IMG/VR virus record: IMGVR_UViG_3300035661_000025
Span: 1-64,000 of that record
Source of the DNA: a virus
Strand: one strand, 5' to 3'
DNA: 64,000 nucleotides
Positions 34,299 through 42,923 of this stretch are shown here, in pieces. Below the pieces are notes generated by a model. The model was not told where the DNA came from and did no database searches. It was given only the letters and a program-made list of their open reading frames with translations. Numbering within the stretch: the first letter of the stretch is position 1; each line of letters opens with the position of its first letter. A program made the position numbers and the translations under genes.

Positions 34299-34906
34299 TG
34301 AAAATTATCTCTAAATTTCAAGACTATTATGACTTTTCTTGTGGATATTTCGATAATTCAACTTGTTACCCACGAGAAGTGTTCGCTGTTCAGGATAAAA
34401 ACATTCTTGCTAAATTGGAATCTATTGTTCCAAAATATTCATATCGAATTGATGATGAAATAAAACATCATGCAGGTATTGTAATTTTGAACAACATCAT
34501 GTATCCATTCGTTAGAGTTCTCATAAAAGGTAACTTATCTAGTATTTCATATGAGCCTATAGGTAACAGATATTTTGATAGAATTTTTAAATTTAAAGGT
34601 TCGGTTTTTGAAATTGATGCGCCTGTAGCAATATATGACCCATATGGAGTATCTTTACCAAAAGGTATAAAACCGATAAATTTTAATGGATCATTTTATG
34701 ATTGTAATTATGGATTTGAAAAGCGTTTTATTCATAATGCACCTTTGAAGCCTTATAAGTTTCCATTAGATGGCAGAATTGTGTTACAAGAGATTGAAAC
34801 ATTTCTTAATAAACACAAAGAAGAAATGATTCCACAAGTTTTATCAGATAATGATATTCGAGATGCTAAAGGGTTCGATAAAAATTCATTCCGGAGAACA
34901 AAATGA
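34298..34906 (+). CDS. Conserved phage hypothetical protein
   Basis: 202 aa. The start ISKFQDYYDFSCGYF and the end KGFDKNSFRRTK form a pattern seen in a widespread phage protein family of unknown function, with a middle YPF...FD domain. ATG 34298 follows AAGGAG by five bases. Confidence 0.6.
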   Translation: MKIISKFQDYYDFSCGYFDNSTCYPREVFAVQDKNILAKLESIVPKYSYRIDDEIKHHAGIVILNNIMYPFVRVLIKGNLSSISYEPIGNRYFDRIFKFKGSVFEIDAPVAIYDPYGVSLPKGIKPINFNGSFYDCNYGFEKRFIHNAPLKPYKFPLDGRIVLQEIETFLNKHKEEMIPQVLSDNDIRDAKGFDKNSFRRTK

Positions 34907-35085
34907 TTAAATTACCAATTACTGCAGAAGAGTTTGCTTTGAAATGTGAAGAATTGTGGAGAAATGTAGCAATTGCATATGTTTCAGCTAGCAATTCTTC
35001 AAACAAATATTCAATGAAAGAATGGGCAGATCAAGCAGTTGAAGATTATAGAAAATCTTTTTCATATTGGAATCCAACAAACTAG
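34903..35085 (+). CDS. Hypothetical protein
   Basis: 60 aa, helical (EEFALKCEELWRNVAIAYVSASNSS). Overlaps the previous gene by ATGA. Unknown. Confidence 0.5.
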   Translation: MIKLPITAEEFALKCEELWRNVAIAYVSASNSSNKYSMKEWADQAVEDYRKSFSYWNPTN

Positions 35086-35108
35086 AGACAACATCATATT
35101 GACAGATA

Positions 35109-35190
35109 TCTAAAACAAAACTGATATAATAAAAGCAGGGGTTTTAAATTCTGAAAAAATTAATATATTCTTAAGGTTAAACCTTAAGAA
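35109..35190 (+). ncRNA. Possible short transcript: promoter followed by a strong hairpin
   Basis: TCTAAA (35109-35114), 10-bp spacer, TATAAT (35125-35130), and 38 bp later an 11-bp perfect inverted repeat TTCTTAAGGTT (35168-35178) / AACCTTAAGAA (35180-35190) followed by AAATTT. No ORF between. Either a small RNA or an attenuated leader for the gene at 35260, which also has its own promoter. Confidence 0.35.
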
Positions 35191-35226
35191 AAATTTAATG
35201 AGATATTATAAACGGTTTAATGTTTA

Positions 35227-35248
35227 ATTAAGAAATTTATGTTATAAT
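35227..35248 (+). promoter_or_regulatory. TTTAAG-class promoter
   Basis: ATTAAG (35227-35232), 10-bp spacer, TATAAT (35243-35248). Confidence 0.6.
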
Positions 35249-35259
35249 AAAGGATAAAA

Positions 35260-35403
35260 ATGTTAGACGAAACTATAGAATATTGGGTTCAAGAAGCTGT
35301 TTATTTTATCAATGAACTTAATTTTGAAACTGATAATGAAACCGAATTTTGGTTTTATCACAAAGCTGTAGATTATTACATTTTATATCACACATCAAAA
35401 TAA
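35260..35403 (+). CDS. Small hypothetical protein
   Basis: 47 aa (MLDETIEYWVQEAVYFINELNFE...), acidic, aromatic. RBS AAAGGA and promoter present. Unknown. Confidence 0.5.
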   Translation: MLDETIEYWVQEAVYFINELNFETDNETEFWFYHKAVDYYILYHTSK

Positions 35404-35414
35404 AAAGGAATGCT

Positions 35415-35750
35415 ATGAAAATTATTTGTTTAGAACTAGATTGGGCAGACGAATTTCATTACCCAATCGTGTCATTAATTTCAAATGAGGATTTGGAAAG
35501 AATCAAAGAGAGGATTGACCATTTAAAAAATGTGGGAACGGATATGAATCACACCCAAGAATATTATTTTGGAACCAACGAAGCTTTTGATTTTTCTTTT
35601 AATGATATTATATCTATGATTGAAGATGCCAAATATATCTCAGAAGAAGAAGTTGATGTATTGATTAAATTTGGTGTTCTTGATTTTGGAACTGATATTG
35701 TAAGCAAATTCTTAGAAACATATGATTATGATGAAGAATGGGATGATTAA
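35415..35750 (+). CDS. Hypothetical protein
   Basis: 111 aa from ATG 35415 (AAAGGA upstream; a longer frame back to 35349 overlaps the previous gene). Very acidic end (YDYDEEWDD). No motif. Confidence 0.55.
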   Translation: MKIICLELDWADEFHYPIVSLISNEDLERIKERIDHLKNVGTDMNHTQEYYFGTNEAFDFSFNDIISMIEDAKYISEEEVDVLIKFGVLDFGTDIVSKFLETYDYDEEWDD

Positions 35751-35756
35751 TATTTA

Positions 35757-35779
35757 TTTAATGTAATTTGTGATATAAT
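35757..35779 (+). promoter_or_regulatory. TTTAAG-class promoter
   Basis: TTTAAT (35757-35762), 11-bp spacer, TATAAT (35774-35779). Confidence 0.6.
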
Positions 35780-35804
35780 AAAACAATTAAAAAGAAGGAT
35801 TTAC

Positions 35805-36716
35805 ATGAAAGAATATCTTCCAAAATTATACAAAAAAATTAATGAAATTGGTTTTAAATTTCATTCAGATATTTTTAAGAAAGCCGTTACAGAAAAAACA
35901 ACTAAATCTGAGTGGGTTGAATTAGAATTGATTTCTTCAAAAACAAACGGACCTATTTTTGAAAGTGAATTCTCTAGATGTATTAAAGATGTGTTAATGA
36001 TAAAAGGCTATCCAAATGATAGTTTTTTTAAATCTGACATTATTCAAGATGTTTTATCATTGTTAGATCACGCATCTGAATTGTTTAAAAGACATGTTTT
36101 TCCAGATGAAGTTTACGAAATCATGGATATTATGAGCCAATACAATACAAAAATGGTAGGCGGCTCTGTAAGAGATATTTTGCTTAATAAATCACCTAAA
36201 GATTTTGATTTTGTAACAGACGCTTCATATAATGAAGTTACAGAAGAATTAACCAAACATGGATATACAATCAAAGAGACTGGTAAACATTTTTTAGTCA
36301 TGATTGCTTCAAAAAATGGATGGGATTTTGAAATTTCTAATTTTCGTAAAGATGGCACATACTCAGATGGTAGACATCCAGAAGCTGTTATGATTGGAGA
36401 TATTTACGATGATGCATTTAGACGAGATTTCACAGTAAATGCTTTGTATTTGGATGTAAAAACATTTAACTTGCAAGACCCTACAGGTCAAGGGCTTGAT
36501 GATTTTCAAGAAAGAACATTGAAATTTGTAGGAAAGCCAAAGGAACGAATTAAAGAAGATTATCTTCGCTGTTTTAGATTTTATCGTTTCCTTGATAAAG
36601 GGTTTGAGCCGGATCCAGTTTCTCTTAGCGCAGTTAGAGAAATATTTTCCGAAGCTATTGCAAAAACATCACCAGAACGTATTCGTGTAGAAATTGAAAG
36701 AATGGTTAAACTATGA
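35805..36716 (+). CDS. CCA-adding enzyme / tRNA nucleotidyltransferase-like
   Basis: 303 aa. Class II head domain: KMVGGSVRDILLNKSPKDFDFVTDA (about 117-140, with the DxD metals), RRDFTVNALYLD, DPTGQGLDDFQERTLKFVG, and RIKEDYLRCFRFYRF, which are the CCA/poly(A) polymerase signatures. An extra N-terminal helical domain of about 110 aa is unlike the host enzyme, and the C-terminal body/tail domains are cut short. Probably repairs 3' ends of tRNA. No tRNA gene is in this window. Confidence 0.88.
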   Translation: MKEYLPKLYKKINEIGFKFHSDIFKKAVTEKTTKSEWVELELISSKTNGPIFESEFSRCIKDVLMIKGYPNDSFFKSDIIQDVLSLLDHASELFKRHVFPDEVYEIMDIMSQYNTKMVGGSVRDILLNKSPKDFDFVTDASYNEVTEELTKHGYTIKETGKHFLVMIASKNGWDFEISNFRKDGTYSDGRHPEAVMIGDIYDDAFRRDFTVNALYLDVKTFNLQDPTGQGLDDFQERTLKFVGKPKERIKEDYLRCFRFYRFLDKGFEPDPVSLSAVREIFSEAIAKTSPERIRVEIERMVKL

Positions 36717-36931
36717 AATTGATGTTTGTAACAGGGCAGAATGGTGTAAAATGCATAGCACAAAAGGCTATATTTGATTATATAGATACAGCTGTTGTAG
36801 ATACAAATAATAAAGATTTATTTTTTAATTTTAAAGATTATGAAATAAAAATAGGTGATGTTCTTGTAACATTTAACAACAAAGAAAATTATACAAAAGT
36901 ATATGAAGAAATTTTAAAAAATATGAATTAG
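36713..36931 (+). CDS. Hypothetical protein
   Basis: 72 aa, ATGA overlap with the CCA enzyme gene. LFFNFKDYEIKIGDVLVTFNNK; unknown. Confidence 0.5.
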   Translation: MKLMFVTGQNGVKCIAQKAIFDYIDTAVVDTNNKDLFFNFKDYEIKIGDVLVTFNNKENYTKVYEEILKNMN

Positions 36932-36941
36932 AAGGAATTAC

Positions 36942-37409
36942 ATGAAATTACTAAAAGTACCTGGATCACGATTAATCAATTTAGAAGCTGTATCTAGCGT
37001 GGGATTTAAGCCTACACCCGAAGGCGAAACTAAGGTTATAGTGAATTATTCACACAGCATTACATTGAAAAATGGTAATATGGTAGCAGATTATACCTAT
37101 ATTTACTACAATAAAAACGTTCAAGAGACCACAAAGGCATTCATAAAAGCTTTGGGTGATACTGCACTAGTAAGTACGGATAAAAATCATTATGTGGTAA
37201 ATGGTGATAAAGTAGCCAACATTGCATTTGACAATGACAAAAGACGTATCATTTTTAATCTTTGTTACTCTAAAGAGATTCAATTGACTGGTGGGGTTTA
37301 CACAATTTCATCTGATTTTTGTTACTGGGATTACTCATCAGATGAAGAATATGAGAAAAATGTAAAAGCATTAGAAGAAAAATCAACACTAGCATCTTTT
37401 AAGGATTAA
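36942..37409 (+). CDS. Hypothetical protein
   Basis: 155 aa, beta-rich with several KxGN/NGD turns; no motif recognised. Confidence 0.55.
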   Translation: MKLLKVPGSRLINLEAVSSVGFKPTPEGETKVIVNYSHSITLKNGNMVADYTYIYYNKNVQETTKAFIKALGDTALVSTDKNHYVVNGDKVANIAFDNDKRRIIFNLCYSKEIQLTGGVYTISSDFCYWDYSSDEEYEKNVKALEEKSTLASFKD

Positions 37410-37410
37410 T

Positions 37411-37746
37411 ATGGGTCAACAATTAACCGATACAGAAATGGAAATGATTGACTCTTTTATAGATCAAAAGCGTTCTGAAGAACAGAATTTGACATTGCAA
37501 TTTGCTAATGAAATTTTAAATCACATGCTTCAGAAAAAAGAAATTGATGGATATATTAAAGACATCAAAACAGACGCCAAAGCAAATGGTATTTTGGTGA
37601 AGCAGGTCATGAAAGCTATTAATGATTTGAAAAAAGAATTAAAAACTACTGATGTGGAAAAATCTGAAGAAGATTTAATTATAACTCTTTTAGATAATGA
37701 TTTTGGTATTAAAAACAAAATTCAAAAATTGATTGAAAAGGATTAA
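37411..37746 (+). CDS. dsbA: dsDNA-binding protein (DsbA-like)
   Basis: 111 aa. Resembles T4 DsbA, which binds late promoter DNA: LQKKEIDGYIKDIKTDAKANGILVKQVMKAINDLKK corresponds to the KLKISGYNELIKDIRIRAKDELGVDGKMFNRLLAL region, followed by an acidic helix. An N-terminal 40-aa extension is extra. Confidence 0.6.
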   Translation: MGQQLTDTEMEMIDSFIDQKRSEEQNLTLQFANEILNHMLQKKEIDGYIKDIKTDAKANGILVKQVMKAINDLKKELKTTDVEKSEEDLIITLLDNDFGIKNKIQKLIEKD

Positions 37747-37748
37747 TT

Positions 37749-38270
37749 ATGAAGAAAATTTTAACGTTAATGTTATTGGTAACTGGATTGTTCGCATTCC
37801 CAGCAACTGTGGTAAAAATTATAGATGGTGATACTATTACAGTAAAAACTATTGATGGTAATATCACTAAATTGAGATTTGCTGATATTGATACACCTGA
37901 GAAATATCTTGTATCAAATAAAGCTAAATATGATATTAAAACATGTGGTAAATCTACATATACTATGGGGAAAGAAGCAAGTGCTTATTTAGAATCAGTT
38001 GTTAAAATTGGTAATATTGTAGAAGTTAAACTATCTGGAAATACATCTTATGATAGAGATGTTGCTATTATATACTTCAACAATACAAATCTCAATGAAT
38101 TAATGGTTTTACAAGGATATGCTTATGTATGGCATACTGGTAATGATATAACTGATTTATCATATAAAACTATTTTATTAAATAGTCAAACTTCCGCTAA
38201 GGAAAATAAACTAGGTCTTTGGAAAAAATACCCAGATGTTATGGAATGCCTAATTAATTATCATAAGTAA
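37749..38270 (+). CDS. Secreted thermonuclease (SNase-like)
   Basis: 173 aa with a signal peptide (MKKILTLMLLVTGLFA). SNase motifs: VVKIIDGDTITVKT, LRFADIDTPEK (catalytic Arg/Asp region), and YDRDVAIIYFNNTNLNELMVLQGYAYVW. Secreted to the periplasm, where it could destroy incoming DNA of competing phages or host DNA released at lysis; that role is inference. Confidence 0.85.
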   Translation: MKKILTLMLLVTGLFAFPATVVKIIDGDTITVKTIDGNITKLRFADIDTPEKYLVSNKAKYDIKTCGKSTYTMGKEASAYLESVVKIGNIVEVKLSGNTSYDRDVAIIYFNNTNLNELMVLQGYAYVWHTGNDITDLSYKTILLNSQTSAKENKLGLWKKYPDVMECLINYHK

Positions 38271-38272
38271 TC

Positions 38273-38294
38273 TTTAAGGTTAATATGATATAAT
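38273..38294 (+). promoter_or_regulatory. TTTAAG-class promoter (repeat cassette copy 2)
   Basis: TTTAAG (38273-38278), 10-bp spacer, TATAAT (38289-38294). Confidence 0.65.
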
Positions 38295-38324
38295 TATTGT
38301 ATAAAAAGAAAAGAAGGATAGAAA

Positions 38325-38501
38325 ATGGACGAATCATTAATAAAAGGGCTTAGAAGAACTTCAGTAAAAACTCTATTAAGAAATGGAACATCATTTCTAA
38401 AATATGTAGCTAAGGAATTAGACATTGAAATTAATGATTTTATGTCTGATTTAGAAATAGCAAAATCAATTAAAATGAAAATTGAGAAGGATAGAAATTG
38501 A
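38325..38501 (+). CDS. Small hypothetical protein
   Basis: 58 aa (MDESLIKGLRRTSVKTLLRNG...), helical, basic. RBS GAAGGA is part of the repeated promoter cassette. Unknown. Confidence 0.5.
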   Translation: MDESLIKGLRRTSVKTLLRNGTSFLKYVAKELDIEINDFMSDLEIAKSIKMKIEKDRN

Positions 38502-38788
38502 CTCAAGGGATAGTAAAGCATAATATCAAAGCATTAGAGATATTAAAAAGGTCAACTCATATACTAGACAGTAGTGGAGCACCGATGTTTACAGATGACG
38601 AGATAGATGAAGCAATTTTAGAACTTGAAAAATTAAAAGATGTTGAGTTAGTGTTCGTTTTACTAAAAAACGAACCTTCAAATTGTGATGTCTGTAAATG
38701 GAAAAATAGTGGTTTATGGTCTAAATGTTTAACTTGTATTCGATACAGAGCACAAGGTCTAAAAGATAATTTTGAAAAGGAAAGATAA
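38498..38788 (+). CDS. Zinc-finger-like hypothetical protein
   Basis: 96 aa. Four Cys in CDVCKWKNSGLWSKCLTCIR form a probable zinc ribbon. TTG start at 38498 six bases after AAGGA (38487-38491), overlapping the previous stop. Unknown role. Confidence 0.55.
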   Translation: MTQGIVKHNIKALEILKRSTHILDSSGAPMFTDDEIDEAILELEKLKDVELVFVLLKNEPSNCDVCKWKNSGLWSKCLTCIRYRAQGLKDNFEKER

Positions 38789-38790
38789 AA

Positions 38791-39846
38791 ATGACATTAT
38801 ACAAATTCCCAAGTATTGAGCAATTTCGCTCAGTGGTAAAACACGTTCGTGAACGTTCACAATTTGATGGGTTAGATGAAAATAACGAACCAATCTACAA
38901 TCATACAAAGAAAGCACCTAAGCTTATGTTTCACGGAACTACTAAGTTGCACGGAACAAATCATTCAATCGTAATTGATAAAGAGGATGGGTTTTATACA
39001 CAATCTCGGGAACGTATTAGTACACCAGAGAAAGATAATGCCGGTTCAAGTATTTGGTCTCATTCACATAAAGAGCATTTTGAAAAGGTAGTACTACCTT
39101 TTATGGAAGACATGCCAGACGCTAAAACTTGTATCATTTATGGTGAATGGTGCGGTGGCAATATTCAAGCAAAAGTAGCGTTAAATAAACTTCCTAAAAT
39201 GTTTGTTATTTTTGGTATCAAATTCATTAACCATGATGAATCTCAAGAATGGATTAATCTTGAAAATTTTAAAGGTCTTGCTGATTCACTAGCAGATGAA
39301 ACAAAAAATATCTATCACATTGAACAATTTCCTACTTGGGATATTGAAATTGACTTTGAGGCACCAGAAGAAGTTCAAAATAAACTGATTGAATTGACTA
39401 CAGAAGTAGAGAAACGATGTCCAGTTGCATTTAAACTTGGAGTAGACGGTATCGGAGAAGGAATTGTGTGGAAATGTGTTACTGATGTTGACGGTATGAA
39501 AACTCGTGATTTAATTTTCAAGGTAAAAGGTGAAGAACATGCAGGTAAATCTAAAACAAAAGTTCTTGCCCCAGTTGACGTTGAACGGATCAAGAACATC
39601 AATGAACTTGTTACTAAACTAACTCCTGATTGGCGTTTGGAACAAATGTATCAAAACGTATTTGATACATTAAATGGTGGAACTGGTGATATTAAACGTC
39701 TTGGTGAATTCCTTAAAGCGATTGTAGGTGATATTGTTAAGGAAGAATTAGATACAATCACTGCTTCTGGATTTGAAGTTAAAGACTTGACTGGAAATAT
39801 CAATAAAGTTAGTCGTGATTGGTTCATGAAGAAATTAGATATTTAA
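38791..39846 (+). CDS. RNA ligase 2 (T4 Rnl2 family)
   Basis: Seals nicks in RNA duplexes. Nucleotidyl lysine motif TTKLHGTN (Lys52), then FYTQSRERIST, IIYGEWCGGN (motif III), EGIVWKC (motif IV) and LIFKVKGEEH (motif V). 351 aa (T4: 334). With the CCA enzyme and Thg1 it forms an RNA-repair set. Confidence 0.92.
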   Translation: MTLYKFPSIEQFRSVVKHVRERSQFDGLDENNEPIYNHTKKAPKLMFHGTTKLHGTNHSIVIDKEDGFYTQSRERISTPEKDNAGSSIWSHSHKEHFEKVVLPFMEDMPDAKTCIIYGEWCGGNIQAKVALNKLPKMFVIFGIKFINHDESQEWINLENFKGLADSLADETKNIYHIEQFPTWDIEIDFEAPEEVQNKLIELTTEVEKRCPVAFKLGVDGIGEGIVWKCVTDVDGMKTRDLIFKVKGEEHAGKSKTKVLAPVDVERIKNINELVTKLTPDWRLEQMYQNVFDTLNGGTGDIKRLGEFLKAIVGDIVKEELDTITASGFEVKDLTGNINKVSRDWFMKKLDI

Positions 39847-40047
39847 ATTACTTACAATAATTTTATCTATTCTCTTTATGGGATGTGATGAAAGAAACCG
39901 CCTATGTTGGATACAAATGATTCTATAGCATTAGTCACAAATAAAAGATTCAAAACAGTTGATGCCGATATAGCATGTGATAAACATGGGTTTACATATT
40001 ATCAATCATATTCAGCCGATGATGAATATACTTACCTATTTTTTTAG
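39839..40047 (+). pseudogene. Possible decayed lipoprotein gene
   Basis: Frame at 39839 (only ATA available as start) reads KLLTIILSILFMGCDERN, a typical lipoprotein signal with lipobox FMGC, then leaves frame; a second frame from ATG 39904 runs 47 codons to 40047 (MLDTNDSIALVTNKRFKTVDAD...). Joined by a frameshift they would give a lipoprotein of about 65 aa. Weak evidence. Confidence 0.25.
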
Positions 40048-40085
40048 AAATGGAGTGTATAATACTTATCAACTAGAATGTAATT

Positions 40086-40093
40086 TATAAATA
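40086..40093 (+). promoter_or_regulatory. Late promoter TATAAATA
   Basis: Exact consensus 28 bp before the capsid-targeting-type gene at 40122. Confidence 0.6.
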
Positions 40094-40121
40094 ACCTAAA
40101 TAAACAAAAAAGAGGTTTAAA

Positions 40122-40373
40122 ATGACAGATTTTAAAACGTTTATTGCTGGTTCTATGAATGAAGCAGATGGTAAATTTGACAGTGTTGATTTTATGATGG
40201 CGTTTGAAGATGGTGATGTTAATGCAAAACAAGCAATTGATGGTTTCGCGGAACTTATCAAAAGTGGTATTGTTTGGAATCTTCAAGGTGTATATGGTAG
40301 AACTGCAAAAGCATTGATTGATGCTGGTTATATCAATAAAGCTGGTAAGGTTCTTAAATACCCAAAAGACTAA
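40122..40373 (+). CDS. Capsid-targeted protein with DUF7417-like domain
   Basis: 83 aa. N-terminus MTDFKTFIAGSMNEA (M-N-E site) followed by FMMAFEDGDVNAKQAIDGFAELIKSGIVWNLQGVYGRTAKALIDAGYI, a domain common in phage small proteins. Own late promoter and terminator make it a monocistronic late unit, fitting an abundant internal protein. Confidence 0.65.
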   Translation: MTDFKTFIAGSMNEADGKFDSVDFMMAFEDGDVNAKQAIDGFAELIKSGIVWNLQGVYGRTAKALIDAGYINKAGKVLKYPKD

Positions 40374-40428
40374 AAAAGTAAGAGTACTCTTACTTTTTTT
40401 AATAAAGAATTAATTATAGTTCTTTATT
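40372..40428 (+). terminator. Terminator with second hairpin
   Basis: AGTAAGAG (40377-40384) / CTCTTACT (40387-40394), flanked by A6 and T7: a good bidirectional rho-independent terminator. A second stem AATAAAGAA / TTCTTTATT (40401-40428, 10-nt loop) follows. Confidence 0.8.
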
Positions 40429-40436
40429 AAAAAAAG

Positions 40437-40458
40437 ATTAAGAATATTATGATATAAT
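40437..40458 (+). promoter_or_regulatory. TTTAAG-class promoter
   Basis: ATTAAG (40437-40442), 10-bp spacer, TATAAT (40453-40458). Confidence 0.6.
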
Positions 40459-40483
40459 TAGTGTAAAGATTGAAGGATAGAAG

Positions 40484-41173
40484 ATGAATTTACCTAAGCA
40501 TTTAATATTATCCATAAAACGAAATGTAGGTGGGTGTTGTAACCATTGTGGGCGAAGCCTTAAACATGTAGTTCAAATAAAAGAAACTGAATCTGGAGAT
40601 ATTTCAAATTTAGGTGCTGGATGTGTTAAAACTGTTACCGGAAAAACTTTAAAAGATATTTTCAAAGAGGAAAAAGTTTACAAAGAAGCCACAAGAATTT
40701 TGGATATTAACAATAAAGGTAAAATCCGAATCCAGGAATACAAAGAGCTAAATGAAGATATGATGAACTTCATAGAAAGCAATTTAGATAATCCATTTTT
40801 GAAATCTATGTACAAGACAATTGAAGAATTTGGAACTCTGTCACCAAATATGTACAACACCGTTTACTCAATGATGTTGCCATTGGAAACCGAAAAAAAT
40901 CCAAAAGATGTAGTAGCGAAAGTTATTAAAGTATCTAAAAAACAAACTGATTTTGGGACAAATTGGACTTTATTTGTAGAACAAAACAGAAAACTCTCTA
41001 GATTATTTTTCAGTTCTTTGAATGCAAAAAACCATGATTTATTTGTAGAATTAGGTTTGTTGGAACCGGATGGTAGTATTTTAATAGATCCACTATCTAA
41101 AGACATAAAGGTTATGTTCTCCGGAACATTTGATGGTTATAAAGTCAAAAGAATAAAAATTAAAAAGGGATAA
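40484..41173 (+). CDS. Zinc-ribbon protein of unknown function
   Basis: 229 aa. CCNHCGRSLKHVVQIKETESGDISNLGAGC is a Cys4-type zinc ribbon like that in phage proteins that label a 'GSDC' pocket. Middle helical, the C-terminal part (DVVAKVIKVSKKQTDFGTNWTLFVE...VMFSGTFDGYKVKR) is OB-fold-like. Perhaps nucleic-acid binding. Confidence 0.55.
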   Translation: MNLPKHLILSIKRNVGGCCNHCGRSLKHVVQIKETESGDISNLGAGCVKTVTGKTLKDIFKEEKVYKEATRILDINNKGKIRIQEYKELNEDMMNFIESNLDNPFLKSMYKTIEEFGTLSPNMYNTVYSMMLPLETEKNPKDVVAKVIKVSKKQTDFGTNWTLFVEQNRKLSRLFFSSLNAKNHDLFVELGLLEPDGSILIDPLSKDIKVMFSGTFDGYKVKRIKIKKG

Positions 41174-41175
41174 TA

Positions 41176-41724
41176 ATGTTTGGTTTATTTAAAAGAAAAT
41201 TAAATTTTGTTGACAAAACAGAAAGATTGGTCAATTACACATTTCCTAAAGCTATAGTATCGAGTTTCAATGATAAATTCCCAGGTAAGTTTGACGAAGC
41301 GGAAAAAGGTTTAAAGTTATTCTTCTTTTTGATATTGTGGAATGAAGAAGCCAATTTTTCTGATATGATAGAAATGTATAATAAAAACGCTAATGAGTTG
41401 TGGAATATATTTCTATCAGATGCTAAAGAATATGCAGATTTTTGTGACCATGTGTTTGGACACTTTATTCATTATACTTCATACGATACAGAAAAAGAAT
41501 TAGAGGAGTACTTCATTAAAGCTAGCCGAGAAGTTTTAATCGCTCTTGATAAAATTCAAAGAAGCGATAATGATTCTCACCTATATATGATAACGTGTTT
41601 GGATTTAGATACAAAAATCAAACCTTCAGGACCTATTATGTCATCTGAAACAGATGACTCTCAAACAGATACCCGTTATTCGGAAAATGCATTAGTTTAT
41701 TTATCTTCAGTATTATATATCTGA
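41176..41724 (+). CDS. Hypothetical protein
   Basis: 182 aa, helical with acidic/aromatic runs; no motif recognised. Two bases after the preceding gene. The 230 bp that follow (41725-41956) show no gene or strong promoter. Confidence 0.55.
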   Translation: MFGLFKRKLNFVDKTERLVNYTFPKAIVSSFNDKFPGKFDEAEKGLKLFFFLILWNEEANFSDMIEMYNKNANELWNIFLSDAKEYADFCDHVFGHFIHYTSYDTEKELEEYFIKASREVLIALDKIQRSDNDSHLYMITCLDLDTKIKPSGPIMSSETDDSQTDTRYSENALVYLSSVLYI

Positions 41725-41956
41725 TTCACCGTATCTTTAGTTATTTAAGTTCATCTTGTAGCTTAAGCTCATGTAGCGTTGGAGATGGTAAATGTGAATA
41801 GCGTTTATAGGCAACTTAAACTAATTTTAAGGTTATTAGACAGATTATGAAATGTATTCTTTAGAAGAAAAATCTAAAGAAACTTTTGGAAGCTCACGAA
41901 TACCTCAAACATAAAAAGGTAAGTTAAATTATACTTATGAAAAAAGGATTTCAAAA

Positions 41957-42895
41957 ATGATTAATGAATATATTAAACACTTGTCACTGAATGACAAGAA
42001 AACACTTACTCAAAAAACTCTAAAGCTTGCAGAAGAGCTTGGTGAATTGTCTAAAGTTATTCTTCCTTTTGAAGGAGCTTATGCTACAAATCATCGGATG
42101 TATGATACTCAGAAAATTTTAGAGGAGCTTGCTGATATTCATTTGGTAAATCAATCAATTTTATATTCTATGGGTTTTTCATATTCAGATTTTGATAATA
42201 TGGTTATCAATAAATCAAAAAAGTGGCAACAGCTTCAAATTAAGGAAGATTTTTCCTTGTCAAAAAGCGATCTTATGCCATATGAAATTCACATTACTGT
42301 AAATACTGAAGATGGTATTGATATTCAACAATACAAAGAAGATTGTGATGAGATTGGAGTTAAGCCTATAGTCCTTGCATTGCAAGATCAATCTGCAGTA
42401 AAAGTTATGAATGATGTTATGACTTCTAGTAAATTTGTTGGTAATAATGGAGAAGCTTTCAAAGAAATGACTAGTATATCAGACGCTTTAGCTAATAAAG
42501 GATACACCGTTATTAGAAATAAAATTGAGGCAAGTTATTGGCATCCTAAAGCTCCTTTTAAACAAGCGGGTGATACAAAAATGCCAGAGGGTTGTTATTT
42601 TGAATGTCATTTTAACGTAGAATGTACTGATGAAAAATTATCAGTCTTATCTGAAATTGCTAAGGCACGTAAATGTCATTTATCTCAAAATGTATTTAAG
42701 GTAAAAGAAGATGGTGTGTTTACAATAATGATGACTTATCGAAGTTATACCCAAATGTTTGAAGATTTTGATGAACATTTGAACTCAATAAAATATGATC
42801 TCAATATGTTTGGATTTCCGCTTGAAAAAGAAATTGTGGAGTTCTGCGTTTATGATTCCAAAATAACACATGATGCTAAATGGTTAGAAGCATAA
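41957..42895 (+). CDS. MazG-like NTP pyrophosphatase fused to unknown domain
   Basis: 312 aa. N-terminal part LKLAEELGELSKVIL...KILEELADIHLVNQSILYSMG is a MazG-type all-helical pyrophosphatase core (EExxE and ExxD). From about residue 100, YEIHITVNTEDGID...KIEASYWHPKAPF...YFECHFNVECTD...MTYRSYTQMFEDF forms a distinct alpha-beta domain that I have no name for. The fusion suggests removal of unwanted nucleotides linked to a second ligand-sensing activity. Confidence 0.65.
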   Translation: MINEYIKHLSLNDKKTLTQKTLKLAEELGELSKVILPFEGAYATNHRMYDTQKILEELADIHLVNQSILYSMGFSYSDFDNMVINKSKKWQQLQIKEDFSLSKSDLMPYEIHITVNTEDGIDIQQYKEDCDEIGVKPIVLALQDQSAVKVMNDVMTSSKFVGNNGEAFKEMTSISDALANKGYTVIRNKIEASYWHPKAPFKQAGDTKMPEGCYFECHFNVECTDEKLSVLSEIAKARKCHLSQNVFKVKEDGVFTIMMTYRSYTQMFEDFDEHLNSIKYDLNMFGFPLEKEIVEFCVYDSKITHDAKWLEA

Positions 42896-42923
42896 TTTAA
42901 TTTTAACTTCAATATTAATATGT

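Noticed and set aside
41725-41956. Possible small RNA or gene in this gap
   Set aside because: AGCTTAAGCT palindrome and a 20-codon frame only; no promoter, RBS or terminator to support a feature.
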